DNA from: Thermoplasmatales archaeon
GTDB lineage: Archaea > Thermoplasmatota > Thermoplasmata > Thermoplasmatales > Thermoplasmataceae
NCBI GenBank assembly: GCA_016806715.1
Contig: CP060531.1
Coordinates: forward strand, 1,349,966 to 1,413,965
Direction: 5' to 3'
Length of the DNA stretch: 64,000 bases
Part shown: one piece after another, positions 17,883 through 26,921 of the stretch
Numbering within the stretch: position 1 is the first letter of the stretch
Layout: every line of letters starts with the position of its first letter
The notes under the pieces: model-generated
Seen by the model: the letters and a program-made list of their open reading frames with translations, nothing else
Told to the model about the DNA's origin: nothing
Databases searched by the model: none
Program-made: the position numbers and the translations under genes

Positions 17883-18212
17883 TTGAGTTTTGATGACGCA
17901 AACCTCTTCGATCTGATGGATTCCTGTCAGTCTCTTGGAGATACGAGATTCGGTGGATCGGGGACAAGAGATGAGGATATACTTGTTGGTTACATCTATG
18001 GAGTTCTTTCAGAAAGCACTTCAACAGAGCTTTTGTACGACACAAAGCTTGCAAAGGCATACAAGTATGGTGAATACAGTTACATGGTGTGGATGGGCGA
18101 ATTCGAGCTCGAAGAAAGCGGGGAACAAGATGATGAACCGCTGGTATTACCGGTAGCTGTGGAGGGTCCATTCAGGGATGGGGAAATTGAGGAGATCCTG
18201 AAGCAGTTATAG
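17883..18212 (+). CDS. Acidic hypothetical protein
   Basis: A 109-residue, strongly acidic, soluble protein beginning at TTG 17883. It has no recognised domain: a short helical N-terminus, a Gly-rich RFGGSGTRDED stretch, a central strand pattern around YSYMVWMGEFELEE and an acidic end. The start is supported by an upstream TATA-like element (17832-17845) about 40 bases away, which is longer than usual. Its last codons overlap the convergent regulator gene by 6 bases. Confidence 0.5.
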   Translation: MSFDDANLFDLMDSCQSLGDTRFGGSGTRDEDILVGYIYGVLSESTSTELLYDTKLAKAYKYGEYSYMVWMGEFELEESGEQDDEPLVLPVAVEGPFRDGEIEEILKQL

Positions 18213-18527
18213 GCTTCTATTTTCCATTATTTTTATGCAATAGAATCTCTTTCTTGCGTCGTTGAGGCATATCTGTATGTCAATGAGTTTCATGTCCCGC
18301 AAATTCTTGACGGCATAAAGAACACTTCTCTTGGATAGTCCTGTTTCCCTTTCCAGTGTGCGGAAGTCCGCGATTCTCAGTCGTCGAAGCACCAAAAGGA
18401 CTAACCGGGCGGAAGTCGGCATCTCAAATTCGCTGAATTCTATTTCCAATGAAACAGCAATAGCTCCGTGGACAAAAACGATTCGTATAGGCAGCAATGA
18501 CAAACTGTTACACTGACTTAAGTGCAA
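18207..18527 (-). CDS. Winged-helix transcriptional regulator
   Basis: A small DNA-binding protein; the core from METPTSARLV-like residue 36 to the end contains a helix-turn-helix: DFRTLERETGLSKRSVLYAVKNLRDMKLI, with the recognition helix at SKRSVLYAVKNL, then a short wing. It resembles MarR/ArsR-type archaeal regulators. The N-terminal 35 codons are not conserved in character, and an ATG at 18422 gives a 71-residue protein that covers the whole domain. It lies between an acidic protein and the phosphate-uptake operon, so control of the latter is possible but unproven. Confidence 0.6.
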   Translation of the reverse strand: MHLSQCNSLSLLPIRIVFVHGAIAVSLEIEFSEFEMPTSARLVLLVLRRLRIADFRTLERETGLSKRSVLYAVKNLRDMKLIDIQICLNDARKRFYCIKIMENRSL

Positions 18528-18546
18528 TGAGAATATTTTTTGAGGC

Positions 18547-19452
18547 TCAAATCACAAATCCCAAGAAGAGACCAGCGAGCGGGGATATAACCCAGGTGGC
18601 AAGTATTATCAGGAAAGGCCGGAGAAAGATTGCCTTTGTTTTATAAGACATCCCAGTTCCAAGGACGCTTGAAGTCAGTGTCTGTGTGTTTGACAGCGGA
18701 ATACTGAAAAGTGTTGCTATTTCTACGAACACGGATGACACCAGCAGGGAGGTTAGAGCATTGGAATACCTCATGAGGTACATCTCCTCACCAACCCGCT
18801 TTATAATACCTCTGCTGAGAAAGATTGATCCGACAACTATCCCTGTAATCATTGATGTTATAACCCATATATCAAAGCCTGCCATGTTGGCTATGAGTCC
18901 AAGAGTGTTTGCACCTAGCGTAAATGCGGTGAGGAATGACACTACAATCAGTATCAGCTTGAGGTATGAAATCTCGCTCCAGAAGTTCTTGAAATTCTTT
19001 TTTTGCAATTGGGCGTTGAGCAAATACGCAAACAGTATGGAACCAATTGGGGCAAGAACCCATGTGGCTACCATGAGGATCACAAAGCCGCCGTTTACGG
19101 TGTACCCATGGTGTATAGAGAGTCCTATGGCCACTCCGACGAGTACCATGGTCAGCGAAAGGGGGGATCTCAGGAAATATGCGACTATGAAAAGTACAAA
19201 CGATACAAGGAATGCATAACTCTCAAGCACGTAGGAGTGCGGCAGCAAGTTGGCTGAAGCAGAATGTAGGGCAGAACCTTCGAGCAAGAGCCCCATGGAA
19301 AACCCCAGAATGCCAATGGCAATTCCAATGACCCTGCTGGTTATTCTCGACCCTATTATGGTGCCAACGGCTGCAGAAAGGTTGTTTCCAGCTACAAAAG
19401 CCGTGAGCACTCCGGCAAGAATGATGGTAGCTACATATGGAAACGTGATCAT
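18547..19452 (-). CDS. pit: Inorganic phosphate transporter, Pit family
   Basis: A 301-residue membrane protein with about ten helices. The family signature GNNLSAAVGTIIGSR (22-36) and its internal repeat GANTLGLIANMAG mark the duplicated Pit halves that carry phosphate with a cation. It is shorter than bacterial PitA (about 500 residues), as in many archaeal forms. The start overlaps the stop of the PhoU-like gene by 4 bases, a common arrangement for this pair. Confidence 0.85.
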   Translation of the reverse strand: MITFPYVATIILAGVLTAFVAGNNLSAAVGTIIGSRITSRVIGIAIGILGFSMGLLLEGSALHSASANLLPHSYVLESYAFLVSFVLFIVAYFLRSPLSLTMVLVGVAIGLSIHHGYTVNGGFVILMVATWVLAPIGSILFAYLLNAQLQKKNFKNFWSEISYLKLILIVVSFLTAFTLGANTLGLIANMAGFDIWVITSMITGIVVGSIFLSRGIIKRVGEEMYLMRYSNALTSLLVSSVFVEIATLFSIPLSNTQTLTSSVLGTGMSYKTKAIFLRPFLIILATWVISPLAGLFLGFVI

Positions 19453-20126
19453 TTTGACACTGACAGGATTATGTTCATGAGTATATCGGAAATATCCTCA
19501 CAGTCATCGACCATATCATCGATTTTATGGACCAGGCTCATAAGGTGGTCATATACGAGAAAGTGCATGCTGTCAGCATTTCGATAAATCTCGTCAATGA
19601 GGTTATCCTTAAGTTCATCAACAGCTTCCTCAAGAACCTCGATCTTCTTCCTCTCGTTCTTGAGAGAATCCATGTTTGTATCCGAGAACATAGTTGAAAC
19701 GGATTTTATGGCTTCCTGGCTCTTCTCAATCATTGTCATGAAAGTCCTGTAGGATGATGCCATTATTGCTGTTCCATTGCTTCTCTTGTAATCGATGTTC
19801 ATCCTCTTTATCTCTCTGCTGAGGTAGTGTGTCTTATCAAGTATGTCATCACACTTATCGGTAAGATTTAGCAGGTTATCCATGAGGTTTGAACTTATGG
19901 CTCCGCTGGTTATCTCATGCGTCAGTTGCATTCCATAGTTGTCCCCCTTCCTTTCAAGCACCCTGATTTTCTCGTTTATCTCAAGCATTCTTTTCGGGTT
20001 AGTGTCCAGCATCTCATGTAGCAGCGATGTTGCCTCCTGTGCCATATCCATGTATACGGTCATTTCACCAAGAACGTGCTTCTCGCCGACCACCATTATT
20101 CTCTTGAGAAAGCCAGAATTTACCAT
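19449..20126 (-). CDS. PhoU-like Pit accessory protein (DUF47)
   Basis: A 225-residue all-helical protein with two related halves. The conserved E-x-x-x-D pattern occurs in RVLERKGDNYGMQL and in LVHKIDDMVDDCEDISD, the metal-binding motifs of the PhoU/DUF47 family. Such proteins sit next to Pit transporters and are thought to gate phosphate uptake. It is the first gene of the operon; a TATA-like TTATATAC lies about 24 bases upstream of the start at 20146-20153. Confidence 0.85.
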   Translation of the reverse strand: MVNSGFLKRIMVVGEKHVLGEMTVYMDMAQEATSLLHEMLDTNPKRMLEINEKIRVLERKGDNYGMQLTHEITSGAISSNLMDNLLNLTDKCDDILDKTHYLSREIKRMNIDYKRSNGTAIMASSYRTFMTMIEKSQEAIKSVSTMFSDTNMDSLKNERKKIEVLEEAVDELKDNLIDEIYRNADSMHFLVYDHLMSLVHKIDDMVDDCEDISDILMNIILSVSK

Positions 20127-20227
20127 TGTGCCGCATCGTTAGGTCGTATATAATCCTGATGAAAAGTTCTTATCCGTATGGATGTGCAAATCAATTTATA
20201 TGTTTACTTAATGATTAAAGGAAGACT

Positions 20228-20695
20228 ATGAAATGGATCACAAGGGAGAAAGCGAAAGTTGACAGGATTGCCTGCCCCTGGCTCATAAGCAGATTTGTTG
20301 ACAAGGACGCTGAATTCATATTTGTTTCAAAGGACAGGGTCATGGAGGTAGCCAGAGAGAAGAACGCAATACCTTTCGATGTGGAAGGTGCTGATCTCAC
20401 GCACTACAAGGATCATGGAGAGGAGAGAGTGAGCTTTGATTCCATCATAAAGAAATACGGGCTGAAGGACAGTGCACTCCTCGACTTTGCGGAAATAGTG
20501 AGAGGGGCTGACGCATCTCTGCCAAATCCGCGGCGTGAGTCTGCCGGCCTGGAAGCAGCTGCACTTGGATTCAGGGAGATCGCCGGCGATGATCATGAAA
20601 ACATGAAGCTTCAGTTTCCACTTTACGACGCACTTTACCAGTACTGTAAGTTACTGGCTGAGAAGAAAACCAAGCTGGAACACAGCGCTCACTGA
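20228..20695 (+). CDS. ChrB C-terminal domain protein
   Basis: A 155-residue protein matching the chromate-resistance ChrB C-terminal domain: the N-terminal KWITREKAKVDRIACPWLISRF is the family hallmark, with conserved Arg, Cys and Trp, and FDVEGADLTH and the EIVRGAD motif follow. In bacteria this domain is fused to a regulator and sits next to the ChrA exporter. Here it stands alone with no ChrA in the window, so a role in chromate resistance is doubtful. A TATA-like ATTTATATG at 20194-20202 precedes it by about 30 bases. Confidence 0.75.
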   Translation: MKWITREKAKVDRIACPWLISRFVDKDAEFIFVSKDRVMEVAREKNAIPFDVEGADLTHYKDHGEERVSFDSIIKKYGLKDSALLDFAEIVRGADASLPNPRRESAGLEAAALGFREIAGDDHENMKLQFPLYDALYQYCKLLAEKKTKLEHSAH

Positions 20696-20869
20696 ACCAG
20701 CTGGGCGTTTTTCAGTTCATTTATTCCATTCCGGTTAACAGTCTGTTCTAAGCCACAGTGGATGATTGAGGATTGTTGCACCCTTTACTGATATAATTCC
20801 ATTTGGAGTATACACCATCACTTGAAATTCCGGTTCGCTGCAAAAGTATTTTAGAGGCTGCAAAATCAT

Positions 20870-22366
20870 ATGGACATGGATAACAATACTTTTTTTACGA
20901 CATTGAAGAAGAGGTTCCCTGATGTTCTTGACATCAAGGATGACATTGCAACATTTAATATGTACATAGATGGCCAATGGATAGGAAATAACAGTAAACC
21001 CGTCAAGGATCCAGATAACAATTCCACACTATGCCAGGTTTCGGTTGCGGACCTGGAACAAGTAGACAGGGCTCTGGAATCAGCACGGGAAAAGAAAGAA
21101 GTGATGAAGAACCTGAGCGGTGATGAAAAGATAGCAATCCTGGAAAGGGCGGCTGATCTTCTAATGGCCAGCAGGGAACTTTTTGTCAATGCCCTCGTAA
21201 AGAACGTGGGAAAACCTCTTAAGGAAGCCGAAGGTGAAATAGATGCAACAATAGAGAGACTGCGAAGGGTTAAGAGTGATTCCCAGCGCATCCAGGGTGA
21301 TTTCATCCCTGGGGAATGGGCCAAGCCAAACAGGGGAAGAATCGCAATAATAGTGAGGGAACCAGTGGGAGTGGTTCTGGCCATAGCACCTTTCAACATG
21401 CCTCTGTTCATATCATACACCAAGATAATTCCCGCACTTCTTGCCGGTAACACTGTGATACTTCGCCCGCCGTCTCTTGTTCCCATAGCTCCGATAATGA
21501 TGGGAAAGATACTCGAGGAGGCAGGCCTTCCTGGAGGTGCTTTGAATATAATTCCCACTTCTACAGATGTTGCGAGCTATCTGGCTACAAGGGACGAGGT
21601 AGACATGATAACTTTTACGGGGAGCACCGATGTTGGATTGAAATTGACCAAGATCTCGGGCATAAAACGCATACACCTGGAACTTGGGGGGAAAGCGGCC
21701 GCGCTTGTGCTGCAGGATTGCAGTGATGTCAAGAGTGCAGCTCAGAACATTGTTACGGGTTCAACTAAATTCTCAGGCCAGAGATGTGATGCAATAAGCA
21801 GGGTGTTGGTTCATGAATCCCTGGAAGAGGGTCTTACTAAAGAGATATTATCAATCGTGAAAAAACTCCGGAGTGGCGACCTATCAGCTAAGGAAACTGA
21901 CATAGGGCCATTAATTGACTCCAAGGCAGTCGCAAGGGTGGACAGTCTGGTCAAGGATGCAGTTGAGAAGGGAGCTAAACTATTGCTTGGAGGGAAGTCG
22001 AGAGGCAATTATTATGAACCAACGGTACTGGCAAACGTTCCGTTAAGCGCCAGGATAATGTGGGAGGAAACGTTTGGCCCGGTAATACCGATCCATTCTT
22101 TCAAGAAAGAGGATGAGGCAGTGGAGATAATCAATTCCTCTGAATATGGCCTTGACAATGCCATTTTCACGGATGACATCAGGACAGCCTGGCGACTGGG
22201 CAAAAAACTGGAGAGTGGAGAAATATCCATAAACTGTTTTCCATCGCATGGAATCGGATTTTTCCCGTTTGGTGGGGTCAAAAAAAGCGGTCTTGGCAGG
22301 GAAGGAATAAGTTACAGCATAGACGAATTCACGAACCTGAAAACTATGGTGTATAACGTAAGCTGA
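20870..22366 (+). CDS. Aldehyde dehydrogenase, GAPN/glyceraldehyde-dehydrogenase type
   Basis: A 498-residue aldehyde dehydrogenase. Catalytic residues are visible: Asn176 in APFNMP, Glu271 in HLELGGK and Cys306 in FSGQRCDA. The GQRC context is typical of non-phosphorylating glyceraldehyde-3-phosphate dehydrogenases. Thermoplasmatales use a non-phosphorylated Entner-Doudoroff route in which an NADP-dependent enzyme oxidises D-glyceraldehyde, so either substrate is possible. A second ATG two codons later (20876) may be used. It appears to be monocistronic, with a TATA-like GTATTTTAG about 27 bases upstream. Confidence 0.85.
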   Translation: MDMDNNTFFTTLKKRFPDVLDIKDDIATFNMYIDGQWIGNNSKPVKDPDNNSTLCQVSVADLEQVDRALESAREKKEVMKNLSGDEKIAILERAADLLMASRELFVNALVKNVGKPLKEAEGEIDATIERLRRVKSDSQRIQGDFIPGEWAKPNRGRIAIIVREPVGVVLAIAPFNMPLFISYTKIIPALLAGNTVILRPPSLVPIAPIMMGKILEEAGLPGGALNIIPTSTDVASYLATRDEVDMITFTGSTDVGLKLTKISGIKRIHLELGGKAAALVLQDCSDVKSAAQNIVTGSTKFSGQRCDAISRVLVHESLEEGLTKEILSIVKKLRSGDLSAKETDIGPLIDSKAVARVDSLVKDAVEKGAKLLLGGKSRGNYYEPTVLANVPLSARIMWEETFGPVIPIHSFKKEDEAVEIINSSEYGLDNAIFTDDIRTAWRLGKKLESGEISINCFPSHGIGFFPFGGVKKSGLGREGISYSIDEFTNLKTMVYNVS

Positions 22367-22478
22367 GACAATCATTCACTCCATTTGATTTCGACGGAAA
22401 AAAGAGCAATTTCAGTATTACGGTATACCTTATGAGCTGGAGAGAAGATTTAATATGTTATAAACATTCAAACTGAAA

Positions 22479-23120
22479 ATGTCCATCCTCCTCTTCTTTG
22501 TCACTGTCACCATCGCCCTGTTCGCCATCCTGAATCCAATAGGAGCAGTGCCGACTCTTGTTTCCCTGACGCAGAACTACAGCCCAAAGGAAAAGAACGG
22601 AGTGATAAGAAAGAGTGTCCTGGTAGCTTCCGGTATGATCATCGGGTTCATGCTGATCGGTGTTTACATATTCAGTGTACTCGGCATAGACATTTCTGAC
22701 TTTAAGATTGCAGGAGGAATTCTGCTATTCAAGGTTGCGTTCGATATGCTTCAGGGAAAAACCTCTAACACCAAGCTGACGCAGGCCGAGACAGATGAAT
22801 CGCAGGAGAAGGAAGCCATTGGCGTAGTTCCCATAGGTACACCACTTCTGGCTGGACCCGGGACAATAACCACTGCCATTATATATTTCAACTCACTGAG
22901 CGTTAGCATACCGGAAAAAGGAAGCGTTTTTCTCTCAGTGGTGATTGTGATGGTACTTACGTATTACATCCTCAAATTTTCAACAAGGATCTTTGACAGG
23001 GTCGGAAAGACCGGATCATTAATCATATCCAGAATAATGGGACTTCTCCTTGCTGCCATTGCGGTTAGCTTCGTGATCTCCGGAATCTCCTTTATCGTAA
23101 CCTCTTCCGGCCTTTTTTAG
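22479..23120 (+). CDS. MarC family membrane protein
   Basis: A 213-residue integral membrane protein with six hydrophobic helices and the MarC signature FAILNPIGAVPTLVSLT (15-31) and GGILLFKVAFDML. The VPIGTPLLAGPGTITT motif near residue 118 is also characteristic. Family members are membrane proteins without an established substrate. A TATA-like TTTAATAT lies 27 bases upstream at 22449-22456. Its end overlaps the convergent aroD gene by 4 bases. Confidence 0.85.
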   Translation: MSILLFFVTVTIALFAILNPIGAVPTLVSLTQNYSPKEKNGVIRKSVLVASGMIIGFMLIGVYIFSVLGIDISDFKIAGGILLFKVAFDMLQGKTSNTKLTQAETDESQEKEAIGVVPIGTPLLAGPGTITTAIIYFNSLSVSIPEKGSVFLSVVIVMVLTYYILKFSTRIFDRVGKTGSLIISRIMGLLLAAIAVSFVISGISFIVTSSGLF

Positions 23121-23812
23121 AATTTTTTGTAAAAATCCTCATATTCTTTCCTTGTAAGCTGTCCATCGGCGCTCAAGGATTCGCCGCTCGCATATACTAT
23201 GTCTGAAAGAAGATATCCGGAAAATAGCCTGAATGCTGAGTTCTCCATGCCCATTGGGACCAGCGATAACGGAACCCTGTTTTCCTTCTTGAATGAGTAC
23301 AGGTCGGACAAATCCAGCAGAAATCCATGAGGATCTGTATAGGTTGAGGCCAGCTTGTAGATGTCACCGCCAAATTTCATCATGCCATTGAGCATATGTG
23401 ATACCCGGCCGCCGTTGAAGTCATGTGTCGATATGATCACGGTGCCTCTATACCTGCTTAGGTCTATCCAGTTTATGCAACTGACATCTATATCTATTGC
23501 AGGAGCCCCTAGCGAAATGGCTGTGTCATACATTTCCTTCCCCTCACGTGAGTCGATAAACCTGTACGTGAAGACAAAATCCAGGGACATGCCATTGAGG
23601 GCGGAAATGAGTTTTTCGAGCTCCGCCTTCCCCTTTGCATGGAAGAGATCATATCTTATTTCATAGACTAGCCCTTTTCCGTAATACCCATCGTTAAATC
23701 TTGAAAGTAGAGACATTGAGTCAGCAGAAAAAATTGATGTGACTATGGTTGTCTTCCTTCCGCCAATATCTGACCTTCCTATCTTAACCGGTTCAGCTGC
23801 GATTATGGGCAT
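23117..23812 (-). CDS. aroD: 3-dehydroquinate dehydratase, type I
   Basis: A 231-residue type I dehydroquinase of the shikimate pathway. The substrate-binding EIRYD (Glu51, Arg53), catalytic His130 in STHDF and Schiff-base Lys153 in DIYKLAS can all be seen, and the C-terminal serine/Gln-rich loop GESLSADGQ closes the site. Length matches archaeal forms. No other shikimate gene is in the window. It converts 3-dehydroquinate to 3-dehydroshikimate in the cytoplasm. Confidence 0.88.
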   Translation of the reverse strand: MPIIAAEPVKIGRSDIGGRKTTIVTSIFSADSMSLLSRFNDGYYGKGLVYEIRYDLFHAKGKAELEKLISALNGMSLDFVFTYRFIDSREGKEMYDTAISLGAPAIDIDVSCINWIDLSRYRGTVIISTHDFNGGRVSHMLNGMMKFGGDIYKLASTYTDPHGFLLDLSDLYSFKKENRVPLSLVPMGMENSAFRLFSGYLLSDIVYASGESLSADGQLTRKEYEDFYKKF

Positions 23813-23913
23813 ATATGAATATTATATCGGTCTATTAAAGATTTTTACGAATATCGTTACCTGGTTCTGTAAACGGTTTTATACGTCCTGCGTATCCAAC
23901 TTGAGGAAGTCAA

Positions 23914-24351
23914 ATGTTCAGGATGACAATCGTATCAGCACCATCCAGGGCAGTGGAAAATGATCTGGATAAGACAATAGCTTTTTTTCTATCGGACATT
24001 GGTTACATACCACGGCTAAAACCATCTACGGACTTTCAGGTAATATCGAAATCAGCATATTTCAGGCTGTTTAAGGAATGCTTCCTCATGAGGGCTGAGA
24101 GATACTGGACGGGAGATGAACTTCTGGCATATCTGTCAACCAGCAGGACAACTCTTTACAGGCATCTCAATAAGCTGAAGGCAATGGATATCCTGGAAGA
24201 AGTGCAGGAAGGGAAGGTTAAAAAATACAGGCTGCGCTCGGGTGACATTCTCAGGGCGTGGAGCTGGGTTGAGGTAAATATAAAGATGGCACTCGAGAAT
24301 TACAAGAAGACTGTGGAGCAAATAGAAGCAGGAATCAATGCACTCAAATAG
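23914..24351 (+). CDS. Winged-helix transcriptional regulator
   Basis: A 145-residue regulator. A winged helix spans roughly residues 57-112: RYWTGDELLAYLSTSRTTLYRHLNKLKAMDIL with recognition helix SRTTLYRHLNKL, then a wing EEVQEGKVKKYRLR. The C-terminal helix (about 117-143) could mediate dimerisation. It resembles archaeal ArsR-type proteins. A TATA-like TTTTATAC (23876-23883) and a GAGGAAG Shine-Dalgarno-like stretch precede the ATG. Target genes are not apparent. Confidence 0.7.
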   Translation: MFRMTIVSAPSRAVENDLDKTIAFFLSDIGYIPRLKPSTDFQVISKSAYFRLFKECFLMRAERYWTGDELLAYLSTSRTTLYRHLNKLKAMDILEEVQEGKVKKYRLRSGDILRAWSWVEVNIKMALENYKKTVEQIEAGINALK

Positions 24352-24464
24352 TTGTATTTCTCATTCTTGTTCCACGGTGGTCTCGAAAACATTTTTATGA
24401 TAATAATGCCTAAGCCGTTCGGGGGAAGCGGACGAATAATATTCTTAAAATTCTGTCAGGCTCG

Positions 24465-24746
24465 ATGATAAATATGGAAATGATCGAAATAAAGAAAGGC
24501 GGAAAATATCTGGTGATCTCAAACAGCGGTGACGACACTCCAATGAAGACTGAAGGAGAATTTGTCGGTTATACTATTCTGGGCGAAGACGGTGCGATCT
24601 GTTTCAAGATAACCGGCTCAGACAATAAGACTCTGTTCAGGCTTATACCGGTTTCTGGAATTATTGCAATAGAATTCACTGATGAGGCACTTCTCAGTTC
24701 AAAGGCAAAAATGGAAGACAAGGAAAAGACCAATTACATCAGCTGA
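24465..24746 (+). CDS. Small conserved-type protein of unknown function
   Basis: A 93-residue protein, or 90 residues if the ATG at 24474 is used. Its beta-rich pattern (IEIKKGGKYLVIS, EGEFVGYTILGEDGAICFKI, LFRLIPVSGIIAIEF) suggests a small barrel, perhaps Sm- or OB-like, and the last 20 residues are charged and probably disordered. I do not recognise the family. It overlaps the end of the convergent thpR gene by 13 bases. Confidence 0.55.
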   Translation: MINMEMIEIKKGGKYLVISNSGDDTPMKTEGEFVGYTILGEDGAICFKITGSDNKTLFRLIPVSGIIAIEFTDEALLSSKAKMEDKEKTNYIS

Positions 24747-25249
24747 ACAGATCCAAGCAGGCTATATTCAGGTCCATGGGGCTTTAAATCACTCCTGTAA
24801 TAACACAGTTCGCTGATATCTGCCTTTCCAAAATTGAATTTACCATATTTTTTTACGAGGTCGGTTGATTTTACAGGTCCATGTATTCTCGCGACAGTTA
24901 TGTGCGGGACAAATCCTTTTTCGTCCGGGGTAAGGCCAATGCTGGATATTAATAGGGAATATAAAGCCTGAGGAAATGCTCCAACATTAATATATAAGAC
25001 CCTGGGCCGCGATTCTGAAGGGAAGAATCCGATTCCAACCATTTCCACTGTGAATTTCCGATACCTGATCATGCCGATGGCTTTAACCACCTCCTCAGCT
25101 ACTTCGTTCGATGTCTCTCCAAGAAAGTGAAGGGTTATGTGCAGTTCCGGCGTACTTACTGGTGTGACTCCTTTCATCGTACCCGCCGCACGTACAAGAT
25201 CATTAATCTCCAAAGTCCTGTCCACATGGCATGCTATGAATGTTCTCAA
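24734..25249 (-). CDS. thpR: RNA 2',3'-cyclic phosphodiesterase (2H family)
   Basis: A 171-residue 2H phosphoesterase with both HxTx motifs, HITL near residue 38 and HITV near residue 120, in the two pseudo-symmetric halves, plus the N-terminal RTFIACHVD strand. Archaeal members open 2',3'-cyclic phosphates on RNA and are also called LigT-like proteins. The gene is divergent from gcvH, and their promoters share the roughly 50-base gap. Confidence 0.85.
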   Translation of the reverse strand: MRTFIACHVDRTLEINDLVRAAGTMKGVTPVSTPELHITLHFLGETSNEVAEEVVKAIGMIRYRKFTVEMVGIGFFPSESRPRVLYINVGAFPQALYSLLISSIGLTPDEKGFVPHITVARIHGPVKSTDLVKKYGKFNFGKADISELCYYRSDLKPHGPEYSLLGSVQLM

Positions 25250-25302
25250 CTCTCTGGCATTTGAAAAATATTATTTATATATTCTCTCGCGCTGTTGGAA
25301 TC

Positions 25303-25683
25303 ATGTTTAAGGTACCGGGAGACTTGCGATACACAAAGACGCATGAATGGTTCAAAATGGACGGGGACGTAATGGTCGTTGGGATTACGGATTATGCCCA
25401 GCATCAGCTTACAGACATAGTCTACGTTGATTTTCCAAAGCCAGGAGCAGAATTGAGCGCAGGAAAGCCCATGTTGACCATTGAATCAGTAAAGTCTGCG
25501 GAAGATGTTTTTTCGCCAGCAACCGGAAAAATTAGCGAAGTGAATCAGGCAGTAGTATCGAAACCGGAAATCCTCAACCAGGACCCTTATGGTAACTGGC
25601 TCGTGAAGATAAAAGTCGCTAATGACTCAAAAATGGCATCCCTTTCATCTGATGAATATAAGAGCCTGACAGCCGAAAATTGA
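25303..25683 (+). CDS. gcvH: Glycine cleavage system H protein
   Basis: A 126-residue lipoyl-carrier protein. The lipoylation site is Lys64 in IESVKSAEDVFSP, and the N-terminal YTKTHEWFK and the ILNQDPYGNWLVKI stretch are typical. It carries the aminomethyl group between the P, T and L proteins of glycine cleavage; these are not in the window. The frame is open upstream to 25240, but homology starts at ATG 25303, and a TATA-like TTATTTATAT lies at 25270-25279, 25-30 bases ahead. Confidence 0.9.
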   Translation: MFKVPGDLRYTKTHEWFKMDGDVMVVGITDYAQHQLTDIVYVDFPKPGAELSAGKPMLTIESVKSAEDVFSPATGKISEVNQAVVSKPEILNQDPYGNWLVKIKVANDSKMASLSSDEYKSLTAEN

Positions 25684-25684
25684 A

Positions 25685-26284
25685 ATGACCGATCGACGGG
25701 ACAGCTATTACCAGAAAGCGAAAAGAGAGAATTTCAGGAGCAGGGCAGTATACAAGCTCAGGGAAATTGAGAATAAGTTTCGTATAGTAAATCAAGGCGA
25801 TACTGTACTAGAAATAGGTTCGGCTCCCGGAGGATGGACGCAGTACCTTACGTCGATTGAAGGGGTAAGGGTTGTTAGTGTGGATCGTACACCTTACGAT
25901 CCGGTTGAAAATTCCATTTCAATAAAGAGGGACATATTTTCGGCGGACATCCCTGAACTGGTGGCAGAGGCCATATCTTCATTTGGTCAGGAAAAGTTCA
26001 ATGCAGTTGTGTCTGATGCAATGTCAAATACCAGCGGTAACCACAGCATGGATCATGCTTCCTCATACCTGATATGCGATAGGGTGCTCAGTTTATCGTT
26101 AAAGTTTCTTTACCCGGGGGGAAACGTGCTTGTTAAGCATTTCCAGGGTGACATGACCAGAGAATTGATCGATAAATGGTCTCCCAATTTCAGGGGACAC
26201 AAGGTTACGACACCAAAGGCATCAAGGTCCGGTAGCAGGGAAATTTACATAATTTTCTTCAATCTATTGAATAAATCCTTGTGA
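25685..26284 (+). CDS. rlmE: Ribosomal RNA 2'-O-methyltransferase RlmE/FtsJ family
   Basis: A 199-residue SAM methyltransferase of the RrmJ type. The N-terminal SYYQKAKRENFRSRAVYKL motif, the SAM site EIGSAPGGWTQYL, and the catalytic K-D-K-E set (Lys in YKL, Asp in VVSDAMSN, Lys in LVKHFQG, Glu in SREIYI) are present. It 2'-O-methylates rRNA, and archaeal members may also act on other RNAs. The start follows the gcvH stop by 1 base, so the two are co-transcribed. Confidence 0.88.
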   Translation: MTDRRDSYYQKAKRENFRSRAVYKLREIENKFRIVNQGDTVLEIGSAPGGWTQYLTSIEGVRVVSVDRTPYDPVENSISIKRDIFSADIPELVAEAISSFGQEKFNAVVSDAMSNTSGNHSMDHASSYLICDRVLSLSLKFLYPGGNVLVKHFQGDMTRELIDKWSPNFRGHKVTTPKASRSGSREIYIIFFNLLNKSL

Positions 26285-26921
26285 AGCTAAAGTCCCCATC
26301 TTTCAGGAATTTCTCCACTCTATCGACGAATTCAAAATCTACTATTATGAAGACAGATTTTCCAGAATACTGAAACAGGGCCGACCTTATCTTGTCTTCT
26401 ATATATGCCAGCCTCTCCTCATCAATTATTCTCAGCCCTTTTATCTTGTTGACTGTCCTCTCCCAGTTCCTTACAAACTGTTCTACATTCTTGTCCTTGT
26501 AATCCTTCTTCAGGAGCCTCTTCTTGCGGATGGAATGCCTTACAAGATCGAGCGTTTTCATGGACTTGGTATACAACTCCCCATAGGATTCCTCGTTCAT
26601 ATCAACAGGTACTATCGGTATTCCAAAAGAATCTGAGTATTTCACGGCTTCAATATAAACAGGGGGTGGTGTCATGACCTCACCATACATTGAGAGCCTT
26701 ACTCCATAAATTATTTCATAGTCAGAAAGCTCTATTTCATATGGATGTAGAAGAAAATCCCTCAATCCCAATATGTGTTCATCAGACAATGTTATTATTA
26801 TTACATCGGGCTTGAGTTTCCTGAGATCCTCTGCCAGGACCTCGCCATCCTTTACCAGGCCCTTGATGCCTCCAAACAGCCAGATCTGTCCAATTTCAGG
26901 CTTTGTGGTATAATCACTCAT
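26259..26921 (-). CDS. Hypothetical protein, TraB/GumN-like
   Basis: A 220-residue soluble protein. An early strand LKPDVIIITLSDEH, a middle SFGIPIVPVDMN strand and a final KSVFIIVDFEFVDRV strand follow the order seen in TraB-type proteins, but the HxxH-like catalytic residues of that family are not obvious, so the assignment is tentative. Its start overlaps the stop of the regulator gene by 4 bases, so they form one operon. The 3' end overlaps convergent rlmE by 26 bases. Confidence 0.45.
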   Translation of the reverse strand: MSDYTTKPEIGQIWLFGGIKGLVKDGEVLAEDLRKLKPDVIIITLSDEHILGLRDFLLHPYEIELSDYEIIYGVRLSMYGEVMTPPPVYIEAVKYSDSFGIPIVPVDMNEESYGELYTKSMKTLDLVRHSIRKKRLLKKDYKDKNVEQFVRNWERTVNKIKGLRIIDEERLAYIEDKIRSALFQYSGKSVFIIVDFEFVDRVEKFLKDGDFSFTRIYSID

